From Paludisphaera rhizosphaerae (GTDB taxonomy: Bacteria; Planctomycetota; Planctomycetia; Isosphaerales; Isosphaeraceae): a stretch of DNA of 64,000 nucleotides. Of the stretch, positions 24,449 to 32,839 are shown in pieces. Every line of letters starts with the position of its first letter. Position 1 is the first letter of the stretch. A model generated the notes under the pieces. It did no database searches and was not told the origin of the DNA. It saw nothing but the letters and a program-made list of their open reading frames with translations. Location of the stretch: positions 62,001 through 126,000 of the forward strand of contig NZ_JAALCR010000021.1 of the NCBI RefSeq assembly GCF_011065895.1. Reading direction: 5' to 3'. The position numbers were made by a program, and so were the translations under genes.

Positions 24449-27400
24449 ATGGCGAATCTGAAGCTCGTCATCGAGGTATGCGACCAATCCGTTGGAGGGA
24501 CGGGACAGTGGTGGAGCGGAACGGACCGGATCGGCGAACCCATTCGGTTCTCTGCATTGGACGCCCAGCGTCAGGCCGAGATGGGCCGACGCTTCCTGGA
24601 GCTGTTCGAGTCCGGGACCGCGTCAGGTCGCGGCGTGCGTCCTTTGGTTGAGCCGGAACTCCTCGCCGCAATGGGACGCCTGCTGTCCGAAACCTGGTTC
24701 CGGCCGGTGTGGGACGGCGTCAAGAGTCGGATCGCATCGACAACGAATCAGTTGATGATCCAGAGCTCCCATTCCGACGTCCTGAACCTTCCCTGGGAGC
24801 TGGTGGAGCTTGAGACGGGTGCGTCGATCGGCTGCGATCCGAGTTGGTCGCTCTATCGGTCTCCGTTGAACGCGCCTTCCCCGACCGGAGGGCCGCTCCG
24901 TGCGGGCCCGCTCCGGGTCCTCTTCCTGGCCTCGGCACCCGTGGATCAGGGGCAGCTCGACTACGACCGCGAAGAAGACGCCATCCTTCGGGCGACGTCC
25001 CGGCGCAAGGACGTGAGTCTCTACATCGCCGAGATGGGGAGCTTCGAGGCCCTCCGCGACCTCGTGGCCGAACACCGGCCGCACGTCGTCCACCTGTTGG
25101 GTCATGGGACGCTCGGAGAGAACGGCGTGGGCTCGTTCGCGTTCGAGGACGAGCGGGGACGTACCGACCTTCGGGGGGCCGACAGGATTGTCGCGGACGT
25201 GTTTCGGGGCGGTCGACACGGGGTCCGTTGCGTCTTCTTTAACGGCTGCCAGACCTCGCAGGCGGCGACCGCAGGCCTCTGCCAATCGCTGGTCAAGGCG
25301 GGGGTACCGCTCGCGGTTGGTTGGTCGGCCAGCGTGGCCGACGATCGCGCCCTTCGATTCGCCGAGGAGTTCTACCGGAGCATCGGCCTTCGCGAGCCTG
25401 TCCCGATCGCCGTCGCCCGGGCCCGCGAGACGATCCGACGCGCCGGCCGCGTGGGGCAACAGGGTTCGGAACTTCAGGACGCGACGTTCGCCCTGCCCCA
25501 GGTTTACGCCTCGCTCCCGGACGGTTTGCTGTTCGATGCCTCCCTGCCGCCGGAACCCGACGCCCCGCCGCGGACGACCTACATGGTCATCGGCAACGGC
25601 ATCAAGGGCCTGAGAGAGGGCTTCGTCGGTCGTCGACGCGAACAACAGAGGCTGGTTCCCGCGATTCGCGACGGCGAAATTACGTTCGCCGTCCTGACGG
25701 GACTCGGCGACGCCGGGAAGAGCACGCTCGCGACCCGCGCCGCGAATCGCCTCAAATCGGCCGGCTTCGAGATCGTCCCGATTCGCGCGGTGAAACACAA
25801 GGACGGCCCCGAGGCGGCCGGCCGCGAATTGATGAGCAGCCTCAAGGACGGGTTGGGCGTTGCGTTCATCCGGGCCGGCCGCGAAGACCTCCGAGGCCAG
25901 ATCACAAACGGCCAGATCACCGAGCCGGTGCGACTCGACCTGGCGGTTCGAGGATTGAACGAGGTGCGGGCGCTCCTGGTCGTCGACAACTTCGAGGACG
26001 TCCTCGATCCGGAGACACGTCGCATCGCCGATGCTACCCTGGCCGAATTTTACTGCAAACTGGCGTACAACCTGGTGGGCGAGTCCCGAGCGATCGTGAC
26101 CTGTCGCTATCTCCCAGAGCAGACCCCGATCGATCAGCCGACCGTCGACCATTTGCCACTTCCCGATTTCACGGAGTCGGATTACCTCAAATTCCTCCGC
26201 AGAGACCCCGTGGTCGCTGACCGAATCGCCTGCGGCGATCTTAAGCCTCTCCTCCTCCATCAACTCCACGCCGTTTTCGGCGGCACTCCCGGCTTCTTGG
26301 TGACGATCCGCAAGATCCTTCGAACGGCCGACGCCGACGAGCTGCGCGACGAGCTGGACGAGCTGGGAGACCCCGCCGGAGTCCTGGCCGGGGCCCGCGA
26401 AGCCTATTACGAGAACCTCGTCGCCGTTCGCCTTTACACAGCCCTCCATCCCGACGCCCGCTCGCTCGTCAGCCGGCTGGCGGTCAGCGAGCTTCCCCTC
26501 CCTCCCGTCGCCGTTGCCCAACTCACCGATCTCGAGGACGACGTCATCGAACCACACCTGGAGTCCGGCGTCGCCTTCGGCCTGCTGCAGCGTTTCGACG
26601 ACCCCGTCCATCCCCCGCTCTATCACCCCCCCGGACTTCTCCGGCCCTGGCTCACGGACGCGAGCCGGCTCTCCGACGAGGTCGCTCGCGACATCGACCG
26701 TCGTCTGGCCGCCTTCTGGAAGGAGTATTGCGAAAACGACCGGGAGAACGAATATCGCGTGTCCATCGAGTCCGAACTCCTGGCCTGCCGACGCCACGCC
26801 GACCGCGGCGGCGATCGAACGACCTTTCGATGGGCGACGCTTCGTCTTAGTCACAATATGGAAAAGCGATCCGACTGGCTCGCCGCACACGCGTTACTCC
26901 AGGAGATCCCTCTTCAGGAACAGGAGACCGGGGTTCTCCTTGATCTAGCCAGGGTGGAAGCCAAAATTGGAGCTTTGAAGTCGGCCAGAGAACGGCTGGA
27001 AAACTCGCTGGCAATTAACTCGACAGACCGAGCCAGCGAGGCCGCCGCATTGCACAGCCTCGCCACGATCGACCTAAACGAGGGCTCGTACGCGGCGGCC
27101 CGCGAGAAGTTCGCCCGCTCCCTCGAGATCCGGCAGGCGGTCGGCGACCGCGCCGGCGAGGCCGCCGTATGGTACGACCTCGCCTCTCTCGACCTTGAGG
27201 AGGGCTCGTACGCGGCGGCCCGCGAGAAGTTCGCCCGCTCCCTCGCCATCGAGCAGGCCGTCGGCGACCGCGCCGGCGAGAGCGCCGCGTGGCGTCAACT
27301 CGCCAGGATCGACCTTGAGGAGGGCTCGTACGCGGCGGCCCGCGAGAAGTTCGCCCGCTCCCTCGCCATCGAGCAGGCCGTCGGCGATCTCGCCGGCGAG

Positions 27401-27796
27401 TCCGGATCGTGGCACGGCCTCGCCAGGATCGACCTTGAGGAGGGCTCGTACGCGGCGGCCCGCGAGAAGTTCGCCCGCTCCCTCGAGATCCGGCAGGCGG
27501 TCGGCGACCGCGCCGGCGAGGCCGCCACCTTCGCCCAGTTGGGCGTCATCGCATTTTCGCTGCGAAGACTGGAAGTCGCGGCGGAGCTGACAGCCATCGC
27601 CCTGTGGCTCCTCGAGACTGTTGGTCATTCCGATCGGGCGATCACTCGCCGGAATCTCGACTACACGTGCCGCATCCTGGGTTATGACCAGGCGCAGTAC
27701 GATGCTTTGCTGGAATCGGCCGGCGAGGAGTACCGCAAGGATCGCGGAGCCGGCCTGATCGCACGAGCGTTCGAGGGTGATCCGGACGATGCTTGA
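24449..27796 (+). CDS. CHAT protease - STAND-like NTPase - TPR protein
   Basis: A 1115-residue soluble protein. Residues about 1-370 are a CHAT caspase-like domain with catalytic His219 in HLLGHG and Cys267 in FNGCQT, and the supporting GVPLAVGWSASVADDRA. Residues about 400-720 form a STAND/NB-ARC-like NTPase: Walker A GLGDAGKST with Lys424, and Walker B LLVVDNFED with Asp513, preceded by GFVGRRREQQRLV. The C-terminus holds TPRs, including four 40-residue units (about 871-1030). The design is a sensor (TPR), switch (NTPase) and effector protease (CHAT), as in bacterial conflict and caspase-like death systems. ATG 24449 is chosen, where conserved sequence begins; its ribosome site is weak. It converges on the 27849/28118 genes. 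Confidence 0.9.
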   Translation: MANLKLVIEVCDQSVGGTGQWWSGTDRIGEPIRFSALDAQRQAEMGRRFLELFESGTASGRGVRPLVEPELLAAMGRLLSETWFRPVWDGVKSRIASTTNQLMIQSSHSDVLNLPWELVELETGASIGCDPSWSLYRSPLNAPSPTGGPLRAGPLRVLFLASAPVDQGQLDYDREEDAILRATSRRKDVSLYIAEMGSFEALRDLVAEHRPHVVHLLGHGTLGENGVGSFAFEDERGRTDLRGADRIVADVFRGGRHGVRCVFFNGCQTSQAATAGLCQSLVKAGVPLAVGWSASVADDRALRFAEEFYRSIGLREPVPIAVARARETIRRAGRVGQQGSELQDATFALPQVYASLPDGLLFDASLPPEPDAPPRTTYMVIGNGIKGLREGFVGRRREQQRLVPAIRDGEITFAVLTGLGDAGKSTLATRAANRLKSAGFEIVPIRAVKHKDGPEAAGRELMSSLKDGLGVAFIRAGREDLRGQITNGQITEPVRLDLAVRGLNEVRALLVVDNFEDVLDPETRRIADATLAEFYCKLAYNLVGESRAIVTCRYLPEQTPIDQPTVDHLPLPDFTESDYLKFLRRDPVVADRIACGDLKPLLLHQLHAVFGGTPGFLVTIRKILRTADADELRDELDELGDPAGVLAGAREAYYENLVAVRLYTALHPDARSLVSRLAVSELPLPPVAVAQLTDLEDDVIEPHLESGVAFGLLQRFDDPVHPPLYHPPGLLRPWLTDASRLSDEVARDIDRRLAAFWKEYCENDRENEYRVSIESELLACRRHADRGGDRTTFRWATLRLSHNMEKRSDWLAAHALLQEIPLQEQETGVLLDLARVEAKIGALKSARERLENSLAINSTDRASEAAALHSLATIDLNEGSYAAAREKFARSLEIRQAVGDRAGEAAVWYDLASLDLEEGSYAAAREKFARSLAIEQAVGDRAGESAAWRQLARIDLEEGSYAAAREKFARSLAIEQAVGDLAGESGSWHGLARIDLEEGSYAAAREKFARSLEIRQAVGDRAGEAATFAQLGVIAFSLRRLEVAAELTAIALWLLETVGHSDRAITRRNLDYTCRILGYDQAQYDALLESAGEEYRKDRGAGLIARAFEGDPDDA
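27061..27540 (+). repeat. Four 120-bp tandem repeats encoding TPR units
   Basis: The segment AGGGCTCGTACGCGGCGGCC recurs at exact 120-bp spacing (27081, 27201, 27321 and 27441), and the following about 60 bases are also nearly identical. Each unit encodes one 40-residue TPR (EGSYAAAREKFARSL...). Identity at silent positions points to recent copying or gene conversion. Confidence 0.92.
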
Positions 27797-27848
27797 TGAG
27801 CCTCGACGAGTTCGAGTCATCGCCTCGGCCTTCACCGCCTGGGCCTCG

Positions 27849-28073
27849 TCACTCTTTTCGGATGGCTCCGACAACTTCGACGCGGATGGGGACGCCGTCG
27901 ATCGAGCGGGGAAGGTCGACGTCGGGAGGAGGAGGAGACTGGAGGTTGATCTTGAGGCCGAAGCCACCGTCGACACGCTGGATGCCGACGCCGACGACCT
28001 GAGTGCGAGCGGCGAAGAGGATCCGGGCGCGATCCTTGACGGCTCGGGCTTGCTCCAGGGTGACATCGGCCAT
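27849..28073 (-). CDS. Small protein resembling a trypsin-like protease prodomain
   Basis: A 74-residue protein starting at ATG 28073 with GGTGGAGG upstream, 44 bases after the stop of the trypsin-like gene on the same strand. The sequence is a helix (TLEQARAVKDRARILF), then VVGVGIQRVDGGFGLKINLQ, and a closing SIDGVPIRVEVVGAIRKE. This 'GVG...G..LK...GVP..V..VG' pattern matches the N-terminal region of the neighbouring protease (TIALGVAPKNDKGQFVLAVRI ... VDVQYIGVPVK, residues 46-98). It may be a detached prodomain that chaperones or inhibits the protease (inference). Confidence 0.72.
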   Translation of the reverse strand: MADVTLEQARAVKDRARILFAARTQVVGVGIQRVDGGFGLKINLQSPPPPDVDLPRSIDGVPIRVEVVGAIRKE

Positions 28074-28117
28074 GAGAAGGGACCTCCACCCCTGGATTAT
28101 AGGCTTCCGACCGACGT

Positions 28118-29122
28118 TCAACCAAGAAAGAGATCGACCTTCAGCTCGTCGAGCACGGTTCGGAGCGGGTTTGCGTAGGTCAACCCCTTGCCGTTGGAAC
28201 CGCCCAGATCGCCGCCGGCGAACAGCAGAGCCACCGCGCGGCGGTCGGCGCCGACGATCAGCGAACCGCTGTCGCCCCCCCGGCTGAACGGCTCGTCCCC
28301 TTCTCCCTCGATCTCGATCTGATCGTTGAAGGTGAGCAGGCCGAGATCGTATCGAATGACCACGTCGTCAACCTCGAAAGCCGTGACGCGGCCCCGGGTC
28401 AGGCCGGTCGTTCGACCGATCTTGGCCACGGCGTCGCCGTCCATGAGCGCGGCGTCACCCAGGCCGGCGAGCTTGCCCAGTCCGGTCAGCGTCCGAGCGT
28501 CATATTCGATCTTCTCCGCGATCGTGGCGACGGCGGCGTCGACGAGATTGGTCCCCTCACGCTTGAGGCGGATGAAGCGGAGCAATTCGCCGACCTTGGA
28601 ATCCGGCAGGCTCCCGCCGTCGTACTTGCCCGGCTGGAGGATCGCGTCCCCCTTTTTCGCCTTGTTCTCATTCGCAAGAACGTGGTTGTTGGAAAGTATG
28701 AGCACTTCCCCGTCCGCCCGAGCTTGAACGAACGCCCCGAGGGTACCCGCGGTGACCTTGATGTGGCCGATCGAACAGCCGATCTTCAACGGTCGAACGG
28801 GTTTCCGCCCCCAGGGAACCGCGGCCCGCTTGACGGGAACGCCGATGTACTGGACGTCGACCTCGCCCTTCGCTCGTTTGCGAATCGCCGCAACCTCACG
28901 GCTGTTCTCCAACCCCCGGTTCTGGATGCGGACGGCCAGGACGAACTGACCCTTGTCATTCTTCGGTGCGACGCCCAGGGCGATCGTCGGCGGCGCGGCC
29001 GGAGCATCGGCCGCCGGCCCGACTTGCATCCCCAGAGCCCGCACCTCGGCCGACTCGTTCATCGGCCCGATCACCGAGGCCTTGATGTCCGCCTTCAGGC
29101 TGCGAACCGATCCGAGTTCCAT
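28118..29122 (-). CDS. Trypsin-like serine protease with N-terminal prodomain-like region
   Basis: A 334-residue protein starting at ATG 29122 with AGGAGAGG upstream. There is no signal peptide, so it should be cytoplasmic. Residues 1-110 form a prodomain-like part. The protease domain (about 112-334) has the complete catalytic triad: His147 in LSNNHVLA, Asp195 in NLVDAAVA and Ser285 in RGGDSGS. It includes IGRTTGLTRGRV, typical of bacterial trypsin-like proteases. It is followed by the 74-residue prodomain-like gene and faces the CHAT-NTPase gene across a 52-base gap. A cytoplasmic trypsin beside a CHAT-STAND protein fits the conflict-system pattern. Confidence 0.9.
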   Translation of the reverse strand: MELGSVRSLKADIKASVIGPMNESAEVRALGMQVGPAADAPAAPPTIALGVAPKNDKGQFVLAVRIQNRGLENSREVAAIRKRAKGEVDVQYIGVPVKRAAVPWGRKPVRPLKIGCSIGHIKVTAGTLGAFVQARADGEVLILSNNHVLANENKAKKGDAILQPGKYDGGSLPDSKVGELLRFIRLKREGTNLVDAAVATIAEKIEYDARTLTGLGKLAGLGDAALMDGDAVAKIGRTTGLTRGRVTAFEVDDVVIRYDLGLLTFNDQIEIEGEGDEPFSRGGDSGSLIVGADRRAVALLFAGGDLGGSNGKGLTYANPLRTVLDELKVDLFLG

Positions 29123-29255
29123 CTTGAACCTCTCCTGCGACCGACAAGCCGCAACATCGCGTCACACCGCAGGGGTATCATAACTCACGTTCGGCGGCCG
29201 ATCATCGGGATCAAATCCGCAAATCCTGCGTGCCGTCTGCCGAGGAGGCTTGCGC

Positions 29256-30113
29256 ATGTCGGCGGAGAACTACGACCGCTTCCGGGTCGAGACCATACCG
29301 AGAGGCGAGGTCGACCTGGCCCTGGAAGCCGCGGCGGCTGAGGGCTGGAATCCTGGGCTGCACGACGCTGATTGTTTCTGGGCGATCGACCCGTCGGGCT
29401 TCTTCATGGGGGTTCTGGATGGTCGCGTCGTCGGCCGTGCGTCGGCCGTGGCGTATGACGACCACTTCGGGTTCTTCGGCCTCTTCATCGTCGAGCCCGA
29501 ACTCAGGGGACGCGGCTGCGGGAGTGCTATCACCGAGGCCGCCCTGCGTTACAACGGCACACGCAACCTGGGGCTCGACGGCGTCGTGGCGATGGAGGCG
29601 AAATACGCCGCCCGCGGCTTTCGGGCGGTGCATCGGAGCATTCGCCACGCCTTCACTCCCAGACGCGCCGTGGAACCCCGCGCGGGGATCGTTTCCGCCG
29701 CCGGGGTCCCGTTCGAGGCCCTGGTCGACTACGACGCCCGCCACTTCCCCGCTCGACGGCCGGGCTTCCTCGCGCGCTGGATCTCCCAGCCGGATGCCAC
29801 GGCCCTGGCGTTCGTCGAGGGCGGCTCGATCGGAGGCTTCGGCGTGATCCGAGCCTGTCGGAAGGGTCGCAAGATCGGCCCCCTCTTCGCCGAGGACGAC
29901 CAAGTTGCGGAGGCGCTTTTCCAGGCCCTGTGCAACGCGGGAATCGGCGAATCGGTGTACCTGGACGTTCCCGAACCGAACGCCGCCGCGATGGCGCTCG
30001 CCCACCGTCACGGGATGACGCCCGAGTTTGAGTGCATTCGCATGTACCTGCGCGGCGATCCCGGCCTGCCGCTCGATCGCATCTACGGCGTCACTGCCTT
30101 CGAGGTCGGCTGA
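29256..30113 (+). CDS. GNAT family N-acetyltransferase, two-domain (YitH/HolE type)
   Basis: A 285-residue enzyme starting at ATG 29256 with GAGGAGG seven bases upstream. The first GNAT domain (about 1-140) has GFFGLFIVEPELRGRGCGSAI, where RGRGCG is the acetyl-CoA pyrophosphate loop. The second half (about 150-285) is an Acetyltransf_18-like GNAT fold ending in CIRMYLRGDPGLPLDRIYGVTAFEVG, a typical end for this family. The substrate is unknown. The next acetyltransferase gene starts one base after this stop, so they form one transcription unit. Confidence 0.87.
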   Translation: MSAENYDRFRVETIPRGEVDLALEAAAAEGWNPGLHDADCFWAIDPSGFFMGVLDGRVVGRASAVAYDDHFGFFGLFIVEPELRGRGCGSAITEAALRYNGTRNLGLDGVVAMEAKYAARGFRAVHRSIRHAFTPRRAVEPRAGIVSAAGVPFEALVDYDARHFPARRPGFLARWISQPDATALAFVEGGSIGGFGVIRACRKGRKIGPLFAEDDQVAEALFQALCNAGIGESVYLDVPEPNAAAMALAHRHGMTPEFECIRMYLRGDPGLPLDRIYGVTAFEVG

Positions 30114-30114
30114 G

Positions 30115-30801
30115 ATGCTCGACAACCCCATCTGGGCCTCGCTGACGACTCGACAGTCCCACCTCGGTTGGGGAAACGACCTCGCTCGTCGCTACCCCGC
30201 CGAGACGGCCCCCTTCCTGGGCGTCCGAGACGCCGCTCCCGAAGCCTCGGCCGCGATCGCCGAATTGGCGGACTTCGGCGAGATCTTCTATCTCGTCGGC
30301 GTCGCGCCCGAGGCTCCCGTGGGATGGTCGATCACGCCGCTTCCCCCCATCGCGCAGATGGTCTTCGACGGCAGCACGCCTCCAGCCGCCAGCGATGAGG
30401 GCGTCTTCCGACTCGGTCCGGCCGACGTTTCGGAGATGCTCGCCCTGATGGGGGCCGTCTATCCGGGATACTTCCGGCCGAGAACGCCCGAGATGGGACT
30501 CTATCTCGGGATTCGCGACGAGGGTCGGCTCGTCGCCATGGCCGGCCAGCGGATGTGCCTGGAAGGCTTCCGCGAGATCAGCGGCGTGGCGACGCTCCCC
30601 GAGTTCCGGGGGCGAGGCCATGCTCGCCGCCTCGTCTCCCTGCTCGTCGGCGAGATCCTCCGCGAAGGGCTCACGCCTTTCCTCCACGTCGACGCCGACA
30701 ACGAGACCGCCAAGGCCGCCTACGAGAAGTCGGGCTTCGCCGAGCGACGCGACGTGGCCCTGTTCAAGGCGCTTCGTGAAGCACCCGAGCCGCTCGGTTA
30801 A
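30115..30801 (+). CDS. GNAT family N-acetyltransferase
   Basis: A 228-residue enzyme; its ATG is one base after the previous stop (TGA-G-ATG), so translation is probably coupled. The N-terminal about 100 residues are a helper domain (WLITPLPPIAQMVF-like segment). The GNAT core follows with EISGVATLPEFRGRGHARRLVSLL, whose RGRGHA loop binds acetyl-CoA, and a typical end, LHVDADNETAKAAYEKSGFAERR. It resembles FR47/YncA-like enzymes. The TAA stop overlaps the stop codon of the convergent 30798-31349 gene. Confidence 0.87.
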   Translation: MLDNPIWASLTTRQSHLGWGNDLARRYPAETAPFLGVRDAAPEASAAIAELADFGEIFYLVGVAPEAPVGWSITPLPPIAQMVFDGSTPPAASDEGVFRLGPADVSEMLALMGAVYPGYFRPRTPEMGLYLGIRDEGRLVAMAGQRMCLEGFREISGVATLPEFRGRGHARRLVSLLVGEILREGLTPFLHVDADNETAKAAYEKSGFAERRDVALFKALREAPEPLG

Positions 30802-31349
30802 TCCGCGAGAACCTCCCCGAACGCCAGCCGGAGGCCGTGGGCCACCACCAACGCCGAGGCCGCGCAGCCGGTCAGAATGACGAACCGCCCCAACCCGGGT
30901 CGCTTGCGCTCCACGACCTCGCCGACCGTCACCACGAAGGCGACGACCGAGAACTTGAAGATCGCCATCCCCGCGATGTTCCAGCGGATGAAGATCAGCC
31001 GGGCGATCGGGTTCGACTCGTAGAACTTCGGATGCGTCCGCAGCAGATGATGCGTCGTCAGCAGGTCGGCCAGGCTGAGAGCCAGCAGCGCGACGATCTC
31101 CGCCGCCAGCACCGTGTCGCGACGCGCCGACTCGTGGAAGAACCGTGACGCGAAGTCGCGAATCGCACGGCGCGGCTGGGGCGTTGGGGGATCGGCGGGC
31201 TCGCGCGCGGGCGTGGGCGGCTCCTCGACCAGAGCGTACGTCCCCCGCTCCGGCGACTGCAGCGCGGCCCCGCAGTGCGGGCACCTCCCCTGCTCGGCCC
31301 GTTCGATCGCCAGCCCGCACCAGGGGCAATGGACTCCATCTGCATTCAT
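30798..31349 (-). CDS. Zinc-ribbon DUF5658-like membrane protein
   Basis: A 183-residue protein. It opens with a double zinc ribbon (CPWCGLAIERAEQGRCPHCG), then a Pro-rich linker, then three to four membrane helices. The first helix region, LLALSLADLLTTHHLLRTHPKFYESNPIARLIF, is the DUF5658 signature. ATG 31349 is chosen because GTGAGG lies eight bases upstream; ATG 31355 is an alternative. Its stop codon overlaps tail-to-tail with that of the GNAT gene. Function unknown. Confidence 0.75.
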   Translation of the reverse strand: MNADGVHCPWCGLAIERAEQGRCPHCGAALQSPERGTYALVEEPPTPAREPADPPTPQPRRAIRDFASRFFHESARRDTVLAAEIVALLALSLADLLTTHHLLRTHPKFYESNPIARLIFIRWNIAGMAIFKFSVVAFVVTVGEVVERKRPGLGRFVILTGCAASALVVAHGLRLAFGEVLAD

Positions 31350-31428
31350 CGCCATCGCCTCACCCCTCCGACCGCTCATCAGACCACGCGCTCGCCGAGG
31401 TCGTCCAGTGGATTCTCCACGCCGACGC

Positions 31429-31457
31429 TTGACGCGATATTAATTGACGCGTAAACT
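31429..31457 (+). promoter_or_regulatory. Sigma70-type promoter of the MarR-pirin-DoxX cluster
   Basis: TTGACG (31429-31434) is followed after 17 bases by TAAACT (31452-31457). A second TTGACGCG lies at 31444-31451, 15 bases after the first, inside the spacer. The direct repeat and the surrounding AT-rich dyad (TTAATT...TAATT) overlap the promoter and are a plausible binding site for the MarR protein encoded just downstream. Confidence 0.6.
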
Positions 31458-31501
31458 AATTGCAGATCAACAAACGGCAGATCGACGAAGGGAGGCCGGA
31501 C

Positions 31502-31978
31502 GTGGCCAGCGGCGACCTGGAACGAAGAATTGGGAAGCGAAAGCCGTTCGGCACTCGAGAGGAAGCCGCGCTGCTGAACCTGGTCCGCACGGCGGATCGG
31601 GTTCAGTCGACGGTCTCCCGGCTGCTCAAGGAGCACGGCCTGACGCCCGCCCAGTACAACGTGCTGCGGATCCTCCGCGGCCTGGCGGCGCCCACGCCGA
31701 TCCTGGAGATCGCCGAGCGGATGCTCACGGAAACTCCCGGGATCACCGGGCTGATCGACCGCCTGGAGAAGCTGGAATTCGTCAAGCGAAAGCGATGCGA
31801 GGAGGACCGCAGGGTCATCTACGTCGTCCTCGACGCGAAGGCCGAGACGGTCCTCGGCGGGCTCGACGCTCCCATGAAGGAGTTGCAGGCTCGCATCTTC
31901 AAGGGCCTCACTCAGGCCGAACTCACAACGCTGACGAGCCTGCTCGACCGCGTCCGCGAACCGCTCGAAGGGCCGTAG
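31502..31978 (+). CDS. MarR family transcriptional regulator
   Basis: A 158-residue winged-helix repressor. GTG 31502 is chosen for its GGGAGG six bases upstream; a TTG at 31460 has no ribosome site. The helix-turn-helix is LTPAQYNVLRILRGL ... EIAERMLTETPGITGLIDRLEKLEFV, and the wing is KRCEEDRRVIYVVL. The protein leads a same-strand run with a pirin (73 bases downstream) and a DoxX gene. In many bacteria this arrangement responds to oxidants, quinones or phenolics, with MarR repressing its own operon; that is likely here but not shown. Confidence 0.9.
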   Translation: MASGDLERRIGKRKPFGTREEAALLNLVRTADRVQSTVSRLLKEHGLTPAQYNVLRILRGLAAPTPILEIAERMLTETPGITGLIDRLEKLEFVKRKRCEEDRRVIYVVLDAKAETVLGGLDAPMKELQARIFKGLTQAELTTLTSLLDRVREPLEGP

Positions 31979-32051
31979 ACCGGCTCCGCCCGCGAAAGCA
32001 TCCCGAGTGGTTCGAGTCGACGAGCACGAGTTCCCAAACGGAGATCCAACG

Positions 32052-32750
32052 ATGATTACCGTCCGCAAGGCCGCCGAGCGCGGCGGCGCCGATCACGGCT
32101 GGCTTCAAACAGCCCACACGTTTTCGTTCAGTAATTATTACGATCCAGCGCACATGGGATTCCGATCCCTGCGCGTGATCAACGAGGACGTCGTCCAGCC
32201 GGCTCACGGGTTCGGTGAGCACGGACACCGGGACATGGAAATCGTCACCTACGTCCTGTCCGGCGAACTGGGCCACCGCGACAGCATGGACCACGCTTCG
32301 GTCCTGCGGCCCGGAGAGTTCCAGCGGATGACGGCGGGCCGAGGGATACGCCACAGCGAGATGAACGCGTCGGACGAACAGCCGGTGCATTTCTATCAGA
32401 TCTGGCTGCTCCCCGAACGCCCGGGGCTCGACCCCAGCTACGAACAGAAGGCGTTCCCCGAGTCGGAACGCCGGGACGCCTGGCAGGTCGTCGCTTCGCC
32501 GGACGGCCGAGACGGCTCGCTGAGAATCCATCAAGACGCGTCGATCCACCTTGCGACGCTCGACGCCGGCGCCGAGTTGACCCGAACGCTCGCCCCCGGC
32601 CGCCACGCGTGGCTCCAGGTCCTCAAGGGCTCCGTCGAGTTGAACGGACGAGCCCTGGAAACCAGCGACGGCGCGGCGGTCAGCGAGGAATCGTCGCTCT
32701 CGATCAAGGCCGGCGCCCCCGCCGAGGTCATGCTCTTCGACCTGGCGTGA
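32052..32750 (+). CDS. Pirin family protein (YhhW-like)
   Basis: A 232-residue bicupin starting at ATG 32052 with GGAG upstream. The N-terminal cupin carries the metal ligands: HGFGEHGHRDMEIVTYV gives the two histidines of the His-x-His site, and IRHSEMN the later His and Glu. FSNYYDPAHMGFRSLRVINED and TAGRGIRHSEMNAS are pirin signatures. E. coli YhhW has quercetin 2,3-dioxygenase activity; other pirins act as redox-sensitive iron proteins. Its place behind a MarR gene suggests an oxidative or aromatic-stress role. Confidence 0.92.
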   Translation: MITVRKAAERGGADHGWLQTAHTFSFSNYYDPAHMGFRSLRVINEDVVQPAHGFGEHGHRDMEIVTYVLSGELGHRDSMDHASVLRPGEFQRMTAGRGIRHSEMNASDEQPVHFYQIWLLPERPGLDPSYEQKAFPESERRDAWQVVASPDGRDGSLRIHQDASIHLATLDAGAELTRTLAPGRHAWLQVLKGSVELNGRALETSDGAAVSEESSLSIKAGAPAEVMLFDLA

Positions 32751-32839
32751 CCACGGGCATTCGCCCCGTCCCACCGCCCTCGCGGTGGGACGGGGAACAT
32801 TTCAGAATTCACACGGTTCTCAATCCAACGGAGGTTCTC

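Noticed and set aside
27061-27540. CRISPR-like array
   Set aside because: Units are 120 bp, contiguous and in frame; they encode TPRs with no spacers.
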